Shown: positions 1 to 8,316 of the stretch, in pieces
How positions within the stretch are numbered: position 1 is the stretch's first letter
Layout: the number at the start of each line of letters is the position of its first letter
From: an uncultured Bacilli bacterium
GTDB taxonomy: Bacteria; Bacillota_I; Bacilli_A; RF39; UBA660
NCBI GenBank assembly: GCA_910584655.1
Contig: CAJUBJ010000013.1
Span: 1 to 33,558, forward strand
Direction of reading: 5' to 3'
DNA: 33,558 bases
Notes under the pieces: model-generated
Databases searched by the model: none
What the model was told of the DNA's origin: nothing
What the model saw: the letters and a program-made list of their open reading frames with translations, nothing else
Made by a program: the position numbers and the translations under genes

Positions 1-64
1 TTCATCTAGAGATTTTATAATTTTCAAATAACTTTAACATCTAAAAAAGTTTTTTTATATAAAA

Positions 65-93
65 CAAAAAAAATACTCAAAAAAGAGTATTTT
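65..93 (-). terminator. Intrinsic terminator of the riboswitch-controlled operon
   Basis: Nine-base-pair stem (arms 70-78 and 85-93) with a six-base loop, followed on the minus strand by a T-rich tract. It begins one base after the stop codon of the last operon gene. Nothing else is recognisable in bases 1-64. Confidence 0.8.
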
Positions 94-94
94 C

Positions 95-1054
95 TTATCT
101 TATCTTTTTAAGAACTTTTGTATTTTCACTAAATTCTCTTTTAGCTTTTTCTACATCAATTTTATCTTCTAAATTCAAATGTTTAATAGCACTTTCAAAA
201 TCCTGAGCTAAGTCATATCCATCAATACCCATATTCCTTGGTTGATCAAAGAAAATATCGTTATTACCTAATTTTAAAGCTTTTCTAATAAAGGACTCAT
301 CACATGTTTGTCCATATCCATTTCCCCAACAATTCTTAACATCCATAGTTTCTAAAATCCTAAACAATATTCTTCTTAAAAATTCAACATGACATAAAGT
401 TTTATATAAAGCTCCCATATTAAGTCTTCCACCATGTTTTTTTATTTGCACAATAATATAAACCAACTCATCATCCTCTTGACTCATTTCAAAAGTATTT
501 AAATCAACACTATATCCAGCCTTTTCTAAAGCTTTTAAAATATTAGTTATAATTATCGCCCTATATAAAACTTGACTTTTACTTGTACCCCAATAATAAG
601 AAAGTGAAACATGTATTCTAATAAATTTTGGTTTAGTAATTCTTTCTTCTGTCTCATAACAAAGTGGATTACCAACACTATAAGCTGGTATATTCAAATG
701 TCCTCCAGCAACAGTCCTAACCAATTTAAATTTATGAATTTTACCACTCTTAGCTCTATTTAAATCACTTTGCAATTTTAAAAATTCTTCATAGCCTGGA
801 TCTATATCATTTATTAAATCTTCAACCGCTTGATCATATGGCTTACCAGCAAAATCTAAAGAACCTTCTATACTCGATAGCTTGCCAAAAACATCACGAT
901 TTAATTGTGGATTACTCTTTAAATATTCATATAAACTATATAAATTATTAAAACTAGCTCGATACATATTATAATTATATCTTCCAACTTTTACTTTCTC
1001 AGGCTCATATATATTATCAGGAAATCTAATTTGATTTTCTCTAGCAGCAGACAT
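95..1054 (-). CDS. Phage-type DUF7192-like protein, partner of the AAA+ ATPase
   Basis: Protein of 319 residues, no signal peptide or TM segment, so cytosolic. The centre carries the motif GGHLNIPAYSVGNPLCY, which I associate with phage-encoded proteins (DUF7192-like) that sit beside CobS-like ATPases; this is recall, not a search. The following stretch (about residues 145-205) alternates strand and helix (IRIHVSLSYYWGTSKSQVLY, then a helix, then a VDLNTFEM strand) in a way that resembles a von Willebrand A fold whose metal-binding DxSxS has decayed to VSLS. Start ATG lies behind a strong GGAGGTGG site, 17 bases after the AAA+ gene, so it is the third gene of the operon. MoxR-like ATPases commonly work with VWA partners. 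Function unknown; the VWA reading is an inference. Confidence 0.65.
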   Translation of the reverse strand: MSAARENQIRFPDNIYEPEKVKVGRYNYNMYRASFNNLYSLYEYLKSNPQLNRDVFGKLSSIEGSLDFAGKPYDQAVEDLINDIDPGYEEFLKLQSDLNRAKSGKIHKFKLVRTVAGGHLNIPAYSVGNPLCYETEERITKPKFIRIHVSLSYYWGTSKSQVLYRAIIITNILKALEKAGYSVDLNTFEMSQEDDELVYIIVQIKKHGGRLNMGALYKTLCHVEFLRRILFRILETMDVKNCWGNGYGQTCDESFIRKALKLGNNDIFFDQPRNMGIDGYDLAQDFESAIKHLNLEDKIDVEKAKREFSENTKVLKKIR

Positions 1055-1071
1055 ATTCCACCTCCTTAATC

Positions 1072-3471
1072 TTAATCACTTTCCTTACCATTACATTTTA
1101 ATATTAATTTCTTAGCTATATCAATTTCTCTAACATCACCTAATCTATCATCTATATCAAAATCTCTACTAGGTACTCTATCAATTTGATAATATTCTTT
1201 AAATTTATTCATAATAAATTTTAAATAATCTTCACTCTTTGTTTGAACAAATTTTTCAGATAATACTTGATCAACTTTTTTACTATTATGACCAATATAT
1301 CTTACAATATCTGAGGCATCTCTTGTTGTAACAATTCCCATTGGTGTATCTATTCTTTCACGTTTTGCATAAGCATCACACGCTTTTCTAAAATTAACAA
1401 AAATATTATACCAATTTTCATAATTACCAAATATTCTTTGTTCAACTCTATTATCATACCAGAATTTTATTGGTGTCATTCTTTGTTGTACAGATTCATC
1501 CATTTTACCACGAGATGAAAACGCTTCATTTTCTCCAGCTCCAGAAGTATTTCCAGCACTTATCATTCTAAAGTTAGGATTAATAGGTACTGTCATATCT
1601 TCTGCAAATGTAACAAATCTCTGTTCTGATGGATCTGCTAAATAATCATGTAATTCGGAATATAAATCATTTAATACTACTTGAGTATCAACATTACCAT
1701 TATCTAACTCATCAAGTAATAGTAATTTACCATAATATAATGCTATAAATGATTGAGTAGCTCTAAATCTACCATGTGGATCATTATAAGCCATAATACT
1801 ATATTTATCCGTAATCTTACCATTATTTATCATATCAAGACCAATTAACTTACCAACCTGTTTAATGGTATAACTTTTACCACAGCCACTTGGTCCCCAT
1901 AAATAGCACCAATCACCTTCCAAAATATCACGAATAATTTCTTCAGTCTTAGCATGAAATATTTCACCCATAGATTCTCTACGCTCTTTTTCAGCCAAAA
2001 TTTTTTCAACTCTAAGTTCAAAAGGAATCGATTCATCAAAAGCAGGAATAACAACTGAAGAAACCTCCTGTGATGGCACAATAACTCTTGGATTTGCAGG
2101 CACTACTAATCTATCAATACCAGGAACTACAATACCAGGTGTTGAGGAAACAGCCCCTACTTGCTGACTAGGTACACTCACAACTTGTGGAGAAGATGAA
2201 ACAACAGCTTGAGAAGTTGAAATTACTGCACTGCTTTGTAATTCTCCAAATTTTAATAAAGCTTCTCTAATTGCATCTTCTTCTTGAACACCCTTAAGTA
2301 ACTCTTTTAATTGAGGTTCATTATCAACATAAGCTCTTAATTTATCAACACTCTCCTCTGAAGCCTTTTTAATTCTAATAAGTTCAGAAGTAGCGTTACT
2401 CGATAAACTCTGAGCCATCATTTTAATCTGTCTTATATTTTTTTGTGCATCTTCTAAAATTGCATTAAATACTTGATCACTACTATTCTTCAACGCTTCT
2501 TCTAAAGTTACTAAATATTTATCTAACTCTTCTTGAATTGCTTTTTCTTGACTAGCAATATATTCACGAATCTCCTTTATTGAAGAATCAGCAGTAGCTT
2601 TAATATCCTTTTTTGCTTTTCCATGAACAGCACGAATAGAGTTCTTACCATTACCAACTTCAGAAATTATATCACCTTTACCAGTACTAATTATATCTAA
2701 TAGTTCAGCCTTACCATCAGAAGTTAATGTTCCAACCTTTTCCTCGTACTCTAACACCTTTTGCTTCATATCATTTAATCTTTCAATTAACGCTTGTGCC
2801 TTTTCAGCTTCAGACGAAATAACAGCTAAAGTCTTTTCATCTATAGGATAAACACCACACCTTTTTTTAGCCTCTATCAAAGACTTCTCAGCATATTCAT
2901 CATAATCCCAACCATTGTCCTCTAAATCATTTATAAATGATAATAATTCATTTTGTAAAATGCTCTGATTAGCACAAAAAGGACTTACCTTAATAGCATA
3001 TTCAAATATTCTACTAGCATATTCTCTTATATCTTCATTTTTAGCTATTAAATTCATTATATATAAATAATCATATCTATTTTGAAATAACGCATAAAAT
3101 TTATCATTATATAAATCTCGGCTAACAAAACCATTTTTACCATAGAAATTATTAATAATCATTTCCATAATCGCTTTATAATCTTGTGTTTGCTCACCTT
3201 CAGGTAAAAACTGTTTAATTACATCTATATATTTACTTAACTTAGTTTTCTTATTCTCATAATTATCTTTATCTTCAATTAATGCCAATATACTTCTAAC
3301 CAAATAATCTACTTCAAAAAAATCATTATTTTTAGCATTATTCATTATGTCGTTTACATAACCAATTAAATAATCTTTATCATTACTATCCAAAGCACTC
3401 TCATATCTAATTGCTTTTATTAAATTTTTCAAAGTTTTTTCTTCTTCTGTTTGACTTGTAAATAATCCCAT
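1072..3471 (-). CDS. AAA+ ATPase (CobS/MoxR/AAA_5-like) with long N-terminal coiled-coil region
   Basis: About 799 residues. The C-terminal third is an AAA+ module: Walker A GPSGCGKS starting near residue 526, Walker B LLLLDELDN with the acidic pair near 587-588, and a sensor-1-like ISAGNTSGAG. The NTSGAGEN...SSRGKMDESVQQRM run is typical of the CobS/MoxR-type group, including phage versions. Before it lie an all-helical N-terminus, a long predicted coiled coil (about 225-400) and a Ser/Val/Pro-rich linker (about 420-485). I prefer the ATG at 3471 to the GTG at 3480: the GGTGAG sequence upstream suits the ATG, which then starts one base after the previous stop. It probably remodels or loads a metal or a protein, using the downstream DUF7192-like protein as adaptor. 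No substrate can be read from the sequence. Confidence 0.8.
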   Translation of the reverse strand: MGLFTSQTEEEKTLKNLIKAIRYESALDSNDKDYLIGYVNDIMNNAKNNDFFEVDYLVRSILALIEDKDNYENKKTKLSKYIDVIKQFLPEGEQTQDYKAIMEMIINNFYGKNGFVSRDLYNDKFYALFQNRYDYLYIMNLIAKNEDIREYASRIFEYAIKVSPFCANQSILQNELLSFINDLEDNGWDYDEYAEKSLIEAKKRCGVYPIDEKTLAVISSEAEKAQALIERLNDMKQKVLEYEEKVGTLTSDGKAELLDIISTGKGDIISEVGNGKNSIRAVHGKAKKDIKATADSSIKEIREYIASQEKAIQEELDKYLVTLEEALKNSSDQVFNAILEDAQKNIRQIKMMAQSLSSNATSELIRIKKASEESVDKLRAYVDNEPQLKELLKGVQEEDAIREALLKFGELQSSAVISTSQAVVSSSPQVVSVPSQQVGAVSSTPGIVVPGIDRLVVPANPRVIVPSQEVSSVVIPAFDESIPFELRVEKILAEKERRESMGEIFHAKTEEIIRDILEGDWCYLWGPSGCGKSYTIKQVGKLIGLDMINNGKITDKYSIMAYNDPHGRFRATQSFIALYYGKLLLLDELDNGNVDTQVVLNDLYSELHDYLADPSEQRFVTFAEDMTVPINPNFRMISAGNTSGAGENEAFSSRGKMDESVQQRMTPIKFWYDNRVEQRIFGNYENWYNIFVNFRKACDAYAKRERIDTPMGIVTTRDASDIVRYIGHNSKKVDQVLSEKFVQTKSEDYLKFIMNKFKEYYQIDRVPSRDFDIDDRLGDVREIDIAKKLILKCNGKESD

Positions 3472-3472
3472 A

Positions 3473-4792
3473 TTACTCACCCTTTACCAATTTTAGTATT
3501 CTATATTTATTTACTAAATCACTATTATTAATAACATTTTGCTTTCGACTTAATGTTACTAATCTTCGTTTTTCAACCGATTTTATTCCTTCATCCGCAT
3601 AACATCCATGATAAAAATGTCGTCCACCATATGTTCCATTATAGAAATCTTCTTGATTTCCATCTTTATCGAAACTAGTTTCAATAACAAATAACTTACC
3701 ATCTTTATCAATACTTATTCCAACAATAGTTTTTTTCAATTCATCAAGCATCATATCTTCGGCATTAAGAGTCACTGTCTTATTTCTTTTATAATTTTTA
3801 GAATAATATTCTTTCTTTATAAAACCACCATCAAAAGTATCAACATATATATTTTGTATTTCGATAATTTTTTCAGTAATACTTACATCTTCGACTGCTA
3901 TTTCGCATCCATATACTGCTCCCCAAGGTAACTTATACCACTTTAAATTAGCATTTTCGTCTAGCTCAGCAATATTTTGCAAAGGATTTTCATCCAATCT
4001 TTCTAAATCATTATTCTTATAACCTACTGTAATCCCTCTCCTAGTTACATCATGTATTTCTTTAATAACTCCATTAGTAATTACATATCTAGAAACCTCA
4101 ACTAACTCAAATCCATCTATCTTAACCTCAACACTTATTTCATCTTTTTTAAAGCTTACACTCACTTTAACTGTTTTATTTTGATTTACCAAACCATTTA
4201 CCCAAAATTCATAGCTATCATCATTATTTTGATAAGAAAACGGAAAATAACTCTCTATTCCATTAATCTGACCACTCATCAAATAATTATCCCTATATCC
4301 ACTAAATTCATCATTAAAACTTATGTTTCTATCAGTATTATCAAATAATCTTCTAATATGATATTGAACTAGTTTTATTAAAGGTCTAACCTCATCTATT
4401 TGAAACATCAATGATTCATCATAAGCTTCTTTTCCTTGATAAAAACGAAATATTTCATTTATTTTTTCTAAATTACCACTTTCAAAAATCTTCTTAGTAT
4501 TATCATCTATGTCAATTCTACTTTTCAATCTAAAAGGATCAGTTAAATTATCTTCTAATATATTATCCTTTTCATCTTTATACACTTCAACAACCTTTTT
4601 AACATAAATATCAAAATACTTATCTTTAGCACATAAATTAAGTTGTTTACCACCATCATATATAATCATTATTGCTGGTACTATAACTCTCTTACCTATT
4701 TCATTCTGTACTAAATCCCAAACTTTAACAGATTCTAAATTCCTAATATTATAAATTTGTACTAAACTTGGATCCATACCATAGTACTTCAT
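3473..4792 (-). CDS. Conserved hypothetical protein, first gene of the Mn-riboswitch operon
   Basis: Protein of 439 residues that I do not recognise. No signal peptide, TM helix or known catalytic motif is visible. It looks alpha/beta in the first half (MKYYGMDPSLVQIYNI...) and beta-rich in the second, with alternating charged and hydrophobic strands. The C-terminus contains a Gly/Tyr/His patch (YGGRHFYHGCYADEG) that could bind metal, but that is a guess. The ATG at 4792 follows a GGGAGG site by 7 bases. An upstream in-frame TTG would place the start inside the T-run of the riboswitch terminator and is rejected. It is cotranscribed with the AAA+ gene, with one base between them, so it is probably a substrate, adaptor or scaffold of that ATPase. 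Confidence 0.7.
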   Translation of the reverse strand: MKYYGMDPSLVQIYNIRNLESVKVWDLVQNEIGKRVIVPAIMIIYDGGKQLNLCAKDKYFDIYVKKVVEVYKDEKDNILEDNLTDPFRLKSRIDIDDNTKKIFESGNLEKINEIFRFYQGKEAYDESLMFQIDEVRPLIKLVQYHIRRLFDNTDRNISFNDEFSGYRDNYLMSGQINGIESYFPFSYQNNDDSYEFWVNGLVNQNKTVKVSVSFKKDEISVEVKIDGFELVEVSRYVITNGVIKEIHDVTRRGITVGYKNNDLERLDENPLQNIAELDENANLKWYKLPWGAVYGCEIAVEDVSITEKIIEIQNIYVDTFDGGFIKKEYYSKNYKRNKTVTLNAEDMMLDELKKTIVGISIDKDGKLFVIETSFDKDGNQEDFYNGTYGGRHFYHGCYADEGIKSVEKRRLVTLSRKQNVINNSDLVNKYRILKLVKGE

Positions 4793-4817
4793 AATAAACC
4801 TCCCACACTTAAGAATC

Positions 4818-4850
4818 AAAAAAGACTCTTATGTATTAAACATAAAAGTC
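4818..4850 (-). terminator. Riboswitch expression-platform terminator
   Basis: Ten-base-pair stem (arms 4824-4833 and 4841-4850, one G-U pair) with a 7-base loop and six Ts on the minus strand, placed between the aptamer and the first ribosome binding site. The 5' arm shares the CUUUU bases that close helix P1 of the aptamer, so the two structures exclude each other. Ligand binding would then favour read-through (an ON switch). Confidence 0.85.
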
Positions 4851-4938
4851 TTGTTCTACTTACAAAATAATCCGGATTATCAAGTTAATCGTCCTGTCGG
4901 ATTATTAAAACCATCTTGGGTGGAACTACTCCCTCTTA
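4844..4938 (-). promoter_or_regulatory. yybP-ykoY (Mn2+) riboswitch
   Basis: The transcript begins AAGAGGGAGUAG and ends ACAAGACUUUU, matching the conserved GGGGAGUAG and CAAGACCUUU flanks of the yybP-ykoY aptamer. Between them are a short CCA/UGG hairpin and a long arm, a perfect 9-bp stem (4898-4906 with 4866-4874) followed by an asymmetric loop ACAGGAC and an inner GAUUA/UAAUC stem. AAGAG pairs with CUUUU to close P1. The family senses Mn2+ and usually turns on Mn2+ export genes such as mntP, terC-like genes or P-type ATPases. Here it leads into an AAA+ operon. The call rests on eye alignment; a covariance-model search would settle it. Confidence 0.75.
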
Positions 4939-4947
4939 AGTAATTAA

Positions 4948-4976
4948 ATAATAGCATATTTTAGCCACTTTGTCAA
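4948..4976 (-). promoter_or_regulatory. Strong sigma-A promoter for the riboswitch operon
   Basis: Perfect -35 TTGACA (4971-4976), 17-base spacer, -10 TATTAT (4948-4953). The predicted start falls just before the riboswitch aptamer. The -35 lies 9 bases after the transglutaminase-like gene, and no terminator separates them, so read-through from that gene would also be gated by the riboswitch. Confidence 0.85.
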
Positions 4977-4985
4977 GGAAACAAG

Positions 4986-6851
4986 CTACTTCAGAGTCAT
5001 CTCATTATCCAAACCAAATTTATTAACTGCATTCATTACAACCATTTCATTTCCATATTTATCAATTTTATATCTTCTAGGAAATGCTTTATCATTTCGT
5101 TTCTTATTAAATTCCATTGTTTCTTCTAATTTAGAATCTATATCTTGCTGTTCTAATCCATAACAATTTTCATAAAGAACTCTTATTCCTTCCTTAAATT
5201 GTCTACCCGTAACAATATTATTACTTCTTTCTACAATATGTTCTCCAATATCAAGTAATATATTTTGTATCTCTTCTTTACTCATATCCCTATTTTTATA
5301 AGTACCAATTAAAGGATATTTATCCTTTAAAACAACTGCAAATTCTTTGTCTAAAGAACAAAACTCTATATATAAAGAATCAATAAAATTTAAAACTGTC
5401 CTATTAGAATTTTTATCTAGTAGAATATTTAATTTCTGGTAAAATTCTTCAATACTATGTACAAAAAATAACTCACTATGTCCTCCCATATTAAAATAAT
5501 TATATCTATCTGTTCCTACATATTCATCAATTGTCATTAAAGCAAAATTATATGCATCATTTTGTAAATCATTATCCCAAGTTGGATCAGCAATATAATA
5601 ACCATCTATTCCATATTTAGGATCTACCAAATGAACTTTTCTTCTAGAATGACCTGCATCTTCAATTTTAACCTCATGAACTTTCTTTGTTTTTTTATTT
5701 TCTATAAAATCAGGAATTATTGTAGCATCTATTGGTATATCATCTAATCCTATTTCAACAGAAACTCCATGTTCAAAATTACCTATTTCCAATTTATCTA
5801 ACAAATCACCAAGAAGCTTCGAATACCCAACACATACCATAAACTCATTATCTAGTATTTGATATAAATCACGTGCTTTTTGTTTATTTTCTTCTGACTC
5901 TTTATACTCTTTAAATTGTTTAGTTACATTATAAGCATATAAATATCGCTCAAAAGGACTTAAATTCATCGCTGGTCTTACCAAATCAATTAATCTTTTT
6001 TCATACTTTAAATAACTAAGCAAATCATGATCATTACCTAAAAAATCTACCATAACATTTTGCATATTAGGAATTTCATTAATATGACTAAATAAATAAT
6101 TATTAAAAACATTTTTATTTTCAATATCTATGGTTATTTTACCAGTTCTACCTAATTCTTTTAGCCTATTTAATATTTCAACAACTCTATGACAATTTTC
6201 AAATTTTATTGTAACAGAAGCTCCTTCTCTTAAAAATTTAAAATTATATATTTCTTCATCAGATACTTCTTGTGTTACATACAAAATACCTGCCTTACTT
6301 AAAGTATCATAAGTATTATAACCAATTAAATTTCTTGTATGATTATATCCTATTATTGTATCAAAATTATCTTTCAACTCAGGACAAACACCTTTAGTAT
6401 CTATTGTTTCAATATGAGTTCCTTTTAATTTTTTATATGTTGCAACATCTAATTCAAACACATCATCTACAGAACCTAAATTAATTTCAGTTATATTTTG
6501 ATTTTCAACAATTGCATCAAGAGCATTATCATTAACCATTTCTCTTTTTCTTAAATATAAACTTTGATTCTTTGTTTTTTTACATATTTCAACTATTAAT
6601 CTATCACATTTATCTTTATTTTGATAATAATATTCCTTACAAATAACTAAAGTCTTATTAAAAAAGAAGCCTTCTGTATAAACTATAGGGTGTTCTATAT
6701 CAGCAAATGCAACAATTGATGAACCAACTTGCATTTCTAAATCAAAATCAATTCCACTTATATCAAAATCTTCTATATGTTCAATTAAATAATCAATATC
6801 TAAAACCTTACATTCAAAACTAGATATTTCAAAAGCTTTTCTTTTTTCCAT
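4986..6851 (-). CDS. Transglutaminase-like protein, cytosolic, unknown substrate
   Basis: Protein of 621 residues with no signal peptide. Residues about 335-425 carry the transglutaminase-core pattern: Cys340 in MVCVGYS, His401 in AGHSRRKVHLVD, Asp422 in IADPTWDND, spaced as a Cys-His-Asp triad. The N-terminal half contains short repeats with regular Ile/Leu spacing, suggesting a repeat or leucine-rich fold for substrate recognition. The C-terminal 130 residues are helical and charged. Bacterial proteins with this core can be cysteine peptidases, amidases or cross-linkers. RBS AAGGTGGT precedes the ATG, and an extended -10 lies just upstream. It sits between der and the riboswitch operon, and no terminator follows its TAG stop. 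Function beyond the fold is unknown. Confidence 0.7.
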   Translation of the reverse strand: MEKRKAFEISSFECKVLDIDYLIEHIEDFDISGIDFDLEMQVGSSIVAFADIEHPIVYTEGFFFNKTLVICKEYYYQNKDKCDRLIVEICKKTKNQSLYLRKREMVNDNALDAIVENQNITEINLGSVDDVFELDVATYKKLKGTHIETIDTKGVCPELKDNFDTIIGYNHTRNLIGYNTYDTLSKAGILYVTQEVSDEEIYNFKFLREGASVTIKFENCHRVVEILNRLKELGRTGKITIDIENKNVFNNYLFSHINEIPNMQNVMVDFLGNDHDLLSYLKYEKRLIDLVRPAMNLSPFERYLYAYNVTKQFKEYKESEENKQKARDLYQILDNEFMVCVGYSKLLGDLLDKLEIGNFEHGVSVEIGLDDIPIDATIIPDFIENKKTKKVHEVKIEDAGHSRRKVHLVDPKYGIDGYYIADPTWDNDLQNDAYNFALMTIDEYVGTDRYNYFNMGGHSELFFVHSIEEFYQKLNILLDKNSNRTVLNFIDSLYIEFCSLDKEFAVVLKDKYPLIGTYKNRDMSKEEIQNILLDIGEHIVERSNNIVTGRQFKEGIRVLYENCYGLEQQDIDSKLEETMEFNKKRNDKAFPRRYKIDKYGNEMVVMNAVNKFGLDNEMTLK

Positions 6852-6896
6852 ACTTTTACCACCTTATAATAGGATATCTACTATCTTACTTTATCT

Positions 6897-6902
6897 ATTA
6901 TA
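6897..6902 (-). promoter_or_regulatory. Extended -10 promoter (TGTTATAAT) of the transglutaminase-like gene
   Basis: TATAAT with an upstream TGn and no clear -35. It starts immediately after the T-run of the der terminator. Confidence 0.6.
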
Positions 6903-6904
6903 AC

Positions 6905-6929
6905 AAAAAAAAGATGATTATTCATCATC
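6905..6929 (-). terminator. der terminator overlapping its stop codon
   Basis: Six-base-pair stem GATGAT/ATCATC (6924-6929 with 6913-6918) around a 5-base loop, followed by eight Ts. The stem includes the last Asp-Asp codons and the stop codon of der. Confidence 0.75.
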
Positions 6930-8243
6930 TTCATCTTTACTTCCTCTATTTTTAAATTGTAAAATCATCGGAGTTCCTGTAAAATCAAAATTATTTCTTA
7001 TTGTATTTTCTAAATATCTTTCATAACTAAAATGTACTAATCCTTTGTTATTACATCTAAATGTAAATTTAGGAGGACAAATTCCTGTTTGACTACTAAA
7101 GTATATTTTTAATTTCTTTCCTTTATATCCTGGAGCTTCATGTAATTTAGTAGCATCATTAATAACATTATTAAGTATAGATGTTTTAACTTCTCTTCTA
7201 TTATTTTCATAAGCACTAATTATCTCAGGCATCAAAGTATGCATTCTTTTTTTAGTTAAAGCTGATAAGAATACTATTTTAACCCATGTCATAAATTGAA
7301 ATTCATTTTGTAAAAGTAATTTCCATTCTTTAATAGCTTTATCTTTATCTTCTATAGTATCCCATTTATTAACAACTAACACTAATCCTTTTCCAGCTTC
7401 AATAGCATAACTAGCAATATGTTTATCATGTTCAATAATACCAGTTGAAGCGTCAATTACTAATACACACACATCAGATCTATCAATTGCTTTTAAACTA
7501 CGTAATAAACTATATTTCTCTATTGATTCATATATTTTACCTTGTTTTCTCATACCTGCTGTGTCTATAACTATATAATCTTCATTATTATATCTAAATT
7601 TAGTATCAGTAGAATCTCTTGTTGTTCCCGCAACATTAGAAACAATAGCTCTCTCTTCATTTAATAATGCATTAACTAAACTACTTTTACCAACATTAGG
7701 TCTTCCAATAACACAAAATTTTAATGTATTATCTGGTTTTTCCTCAACATAAGTAAAATCACTAGTAATCTCATTAAGTAACTCTGTAAATCCTAAACTA
7801 TGTAAAGCTGATACTGGAATCACATACTCAAATCCTAACTCATAAAAATAATATATTCTTTCTTCTTGCATCTTAACATTATCTAATTTATTCAATGCAA
7901 CAATAACTTTTTTATCAGTTTTCATTAACATATCACGAATATATAAATCATTACTTGTTAAGTCTTCCCTACCATCACATACAAATACTATTACATCAGA
8001 TTCCTTAACAGCAATCTCCGCTTGAGCTTTAATATCTTTATTAAAGTCTCCTTCACCTAAATCTATTCCACCTGTATCTATTAATAAAAATGTCTTATCT
8101 TCATAAGATACATCTCCGTATATTCTATCTCTTGTTACACCAGGAGTATCTAATATTATAGATTTTTTTTCTTTAATAAGTTTATTAAATATAGTACTCT
8201 TACCTACATTAGGACGTCCTATTAAACATACAGTTTTTTTCAT
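6918..8243 (-). CDS. der: Ribosome biogenesis GTPase Der (EngA)
   Basis: Protein of 441 residues, normal length for Der. It has two tandem GTPase domains, each with a GRPNVGKS P-loop (near residues 8 and 180), DTPGVTRD/DTAGMRKQ switch regions and NKLD/NKWD base-recognition motifs, then a KH-like C-terminal domain ending in an acidic EDDE tail. Der is an essential GTPase for assembly of the 50S ribosomal subunit in the cytoplasm. A GGAGGGG ribosome binding site precedes the ATG. It is transcribed alone from its own promoter and ends in a terminator that overlaps the stop. No anomalies. Confidence 0.98.
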   Translation of the reverse strand: MKKTVCLIGRPNVGKSTIFNKLIKEKKSIILDTPGVTRDRIYGDVSYEDKTFLLIDTGGIDLGEGDFNKDIKAQAEIAVKESDVIVFVCDGREDLTSNDLYIRDMLMKTDKKVIVALNKLDNVKMQEERIYYFYELGFEYVIPVSALHSLGFTELLNEITSDFTYVEEKPDNTLKFCVIGRPNVGKSSLVNALLNEERAIVSNVAGTTRDSTDTKFRYNNEDYIVIDTAGMRKQGKIYESIEKYSLLRSLKAIDRSDVCVLVIDASTGIIEHDKHIASYAIEAGKGLVLVVNKWDTIEDKDKAIKEWKLLLQNEFQFMTWVKIVFLSALTKKRMHTLMPEIISAYENNRREVKTSILNNVINDATKLHEAPGYKGKKLKIYFSSQTGICPPKFTFRCNNKGLVHFSYERYLENTIRNNFDFTGTPMILQFKNRGSKDEDDE

Positions 8244-8265
8244 GTATACCCCTCCATTCGTTTGT

Positions 8266-8294
8266 ATTTTAACACAACTTTACAATTTAGTAAA
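8266..8294 (-). promoter_or_regulatory. der promoter
   Basis: -35 TTTACT (8289-8294), 17-base spacer, -10 TAAAAT (8266-8271), about 20 bases before the der start codon region. No convincing terminator ends the preceding cassette, so read-through from it into der is possible. Confidence 0.5.
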
Positions 8295-8316
8295 CTTGGT
8301 CTCTAATAAAAAATAT

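Noticed and set aside
1845..2081. ORF inside the AAA+ gene in another frame, and similar ones inside prsA-independent genes (10975-11175, 20806-21021, 25637-25873, 30648-30848)
   Set aside because: All lie within long genes with clear family motifs, and have no RBS or family match.
4793..4819. TTG-initiated extension of the 439-aa protein
   Set aside because: It would start in the terminator T-run; the ATG at 4792 has the GGGAGG site at the right distance.
4907..4935. T-box-like GGGTGGAAC on the + strand
   Set aside because: No + strand gene follows, stem I and a specifier are absent, and the same bases are the 5' part of a promoter-terminator-flanked riboswitch on the minus strand.
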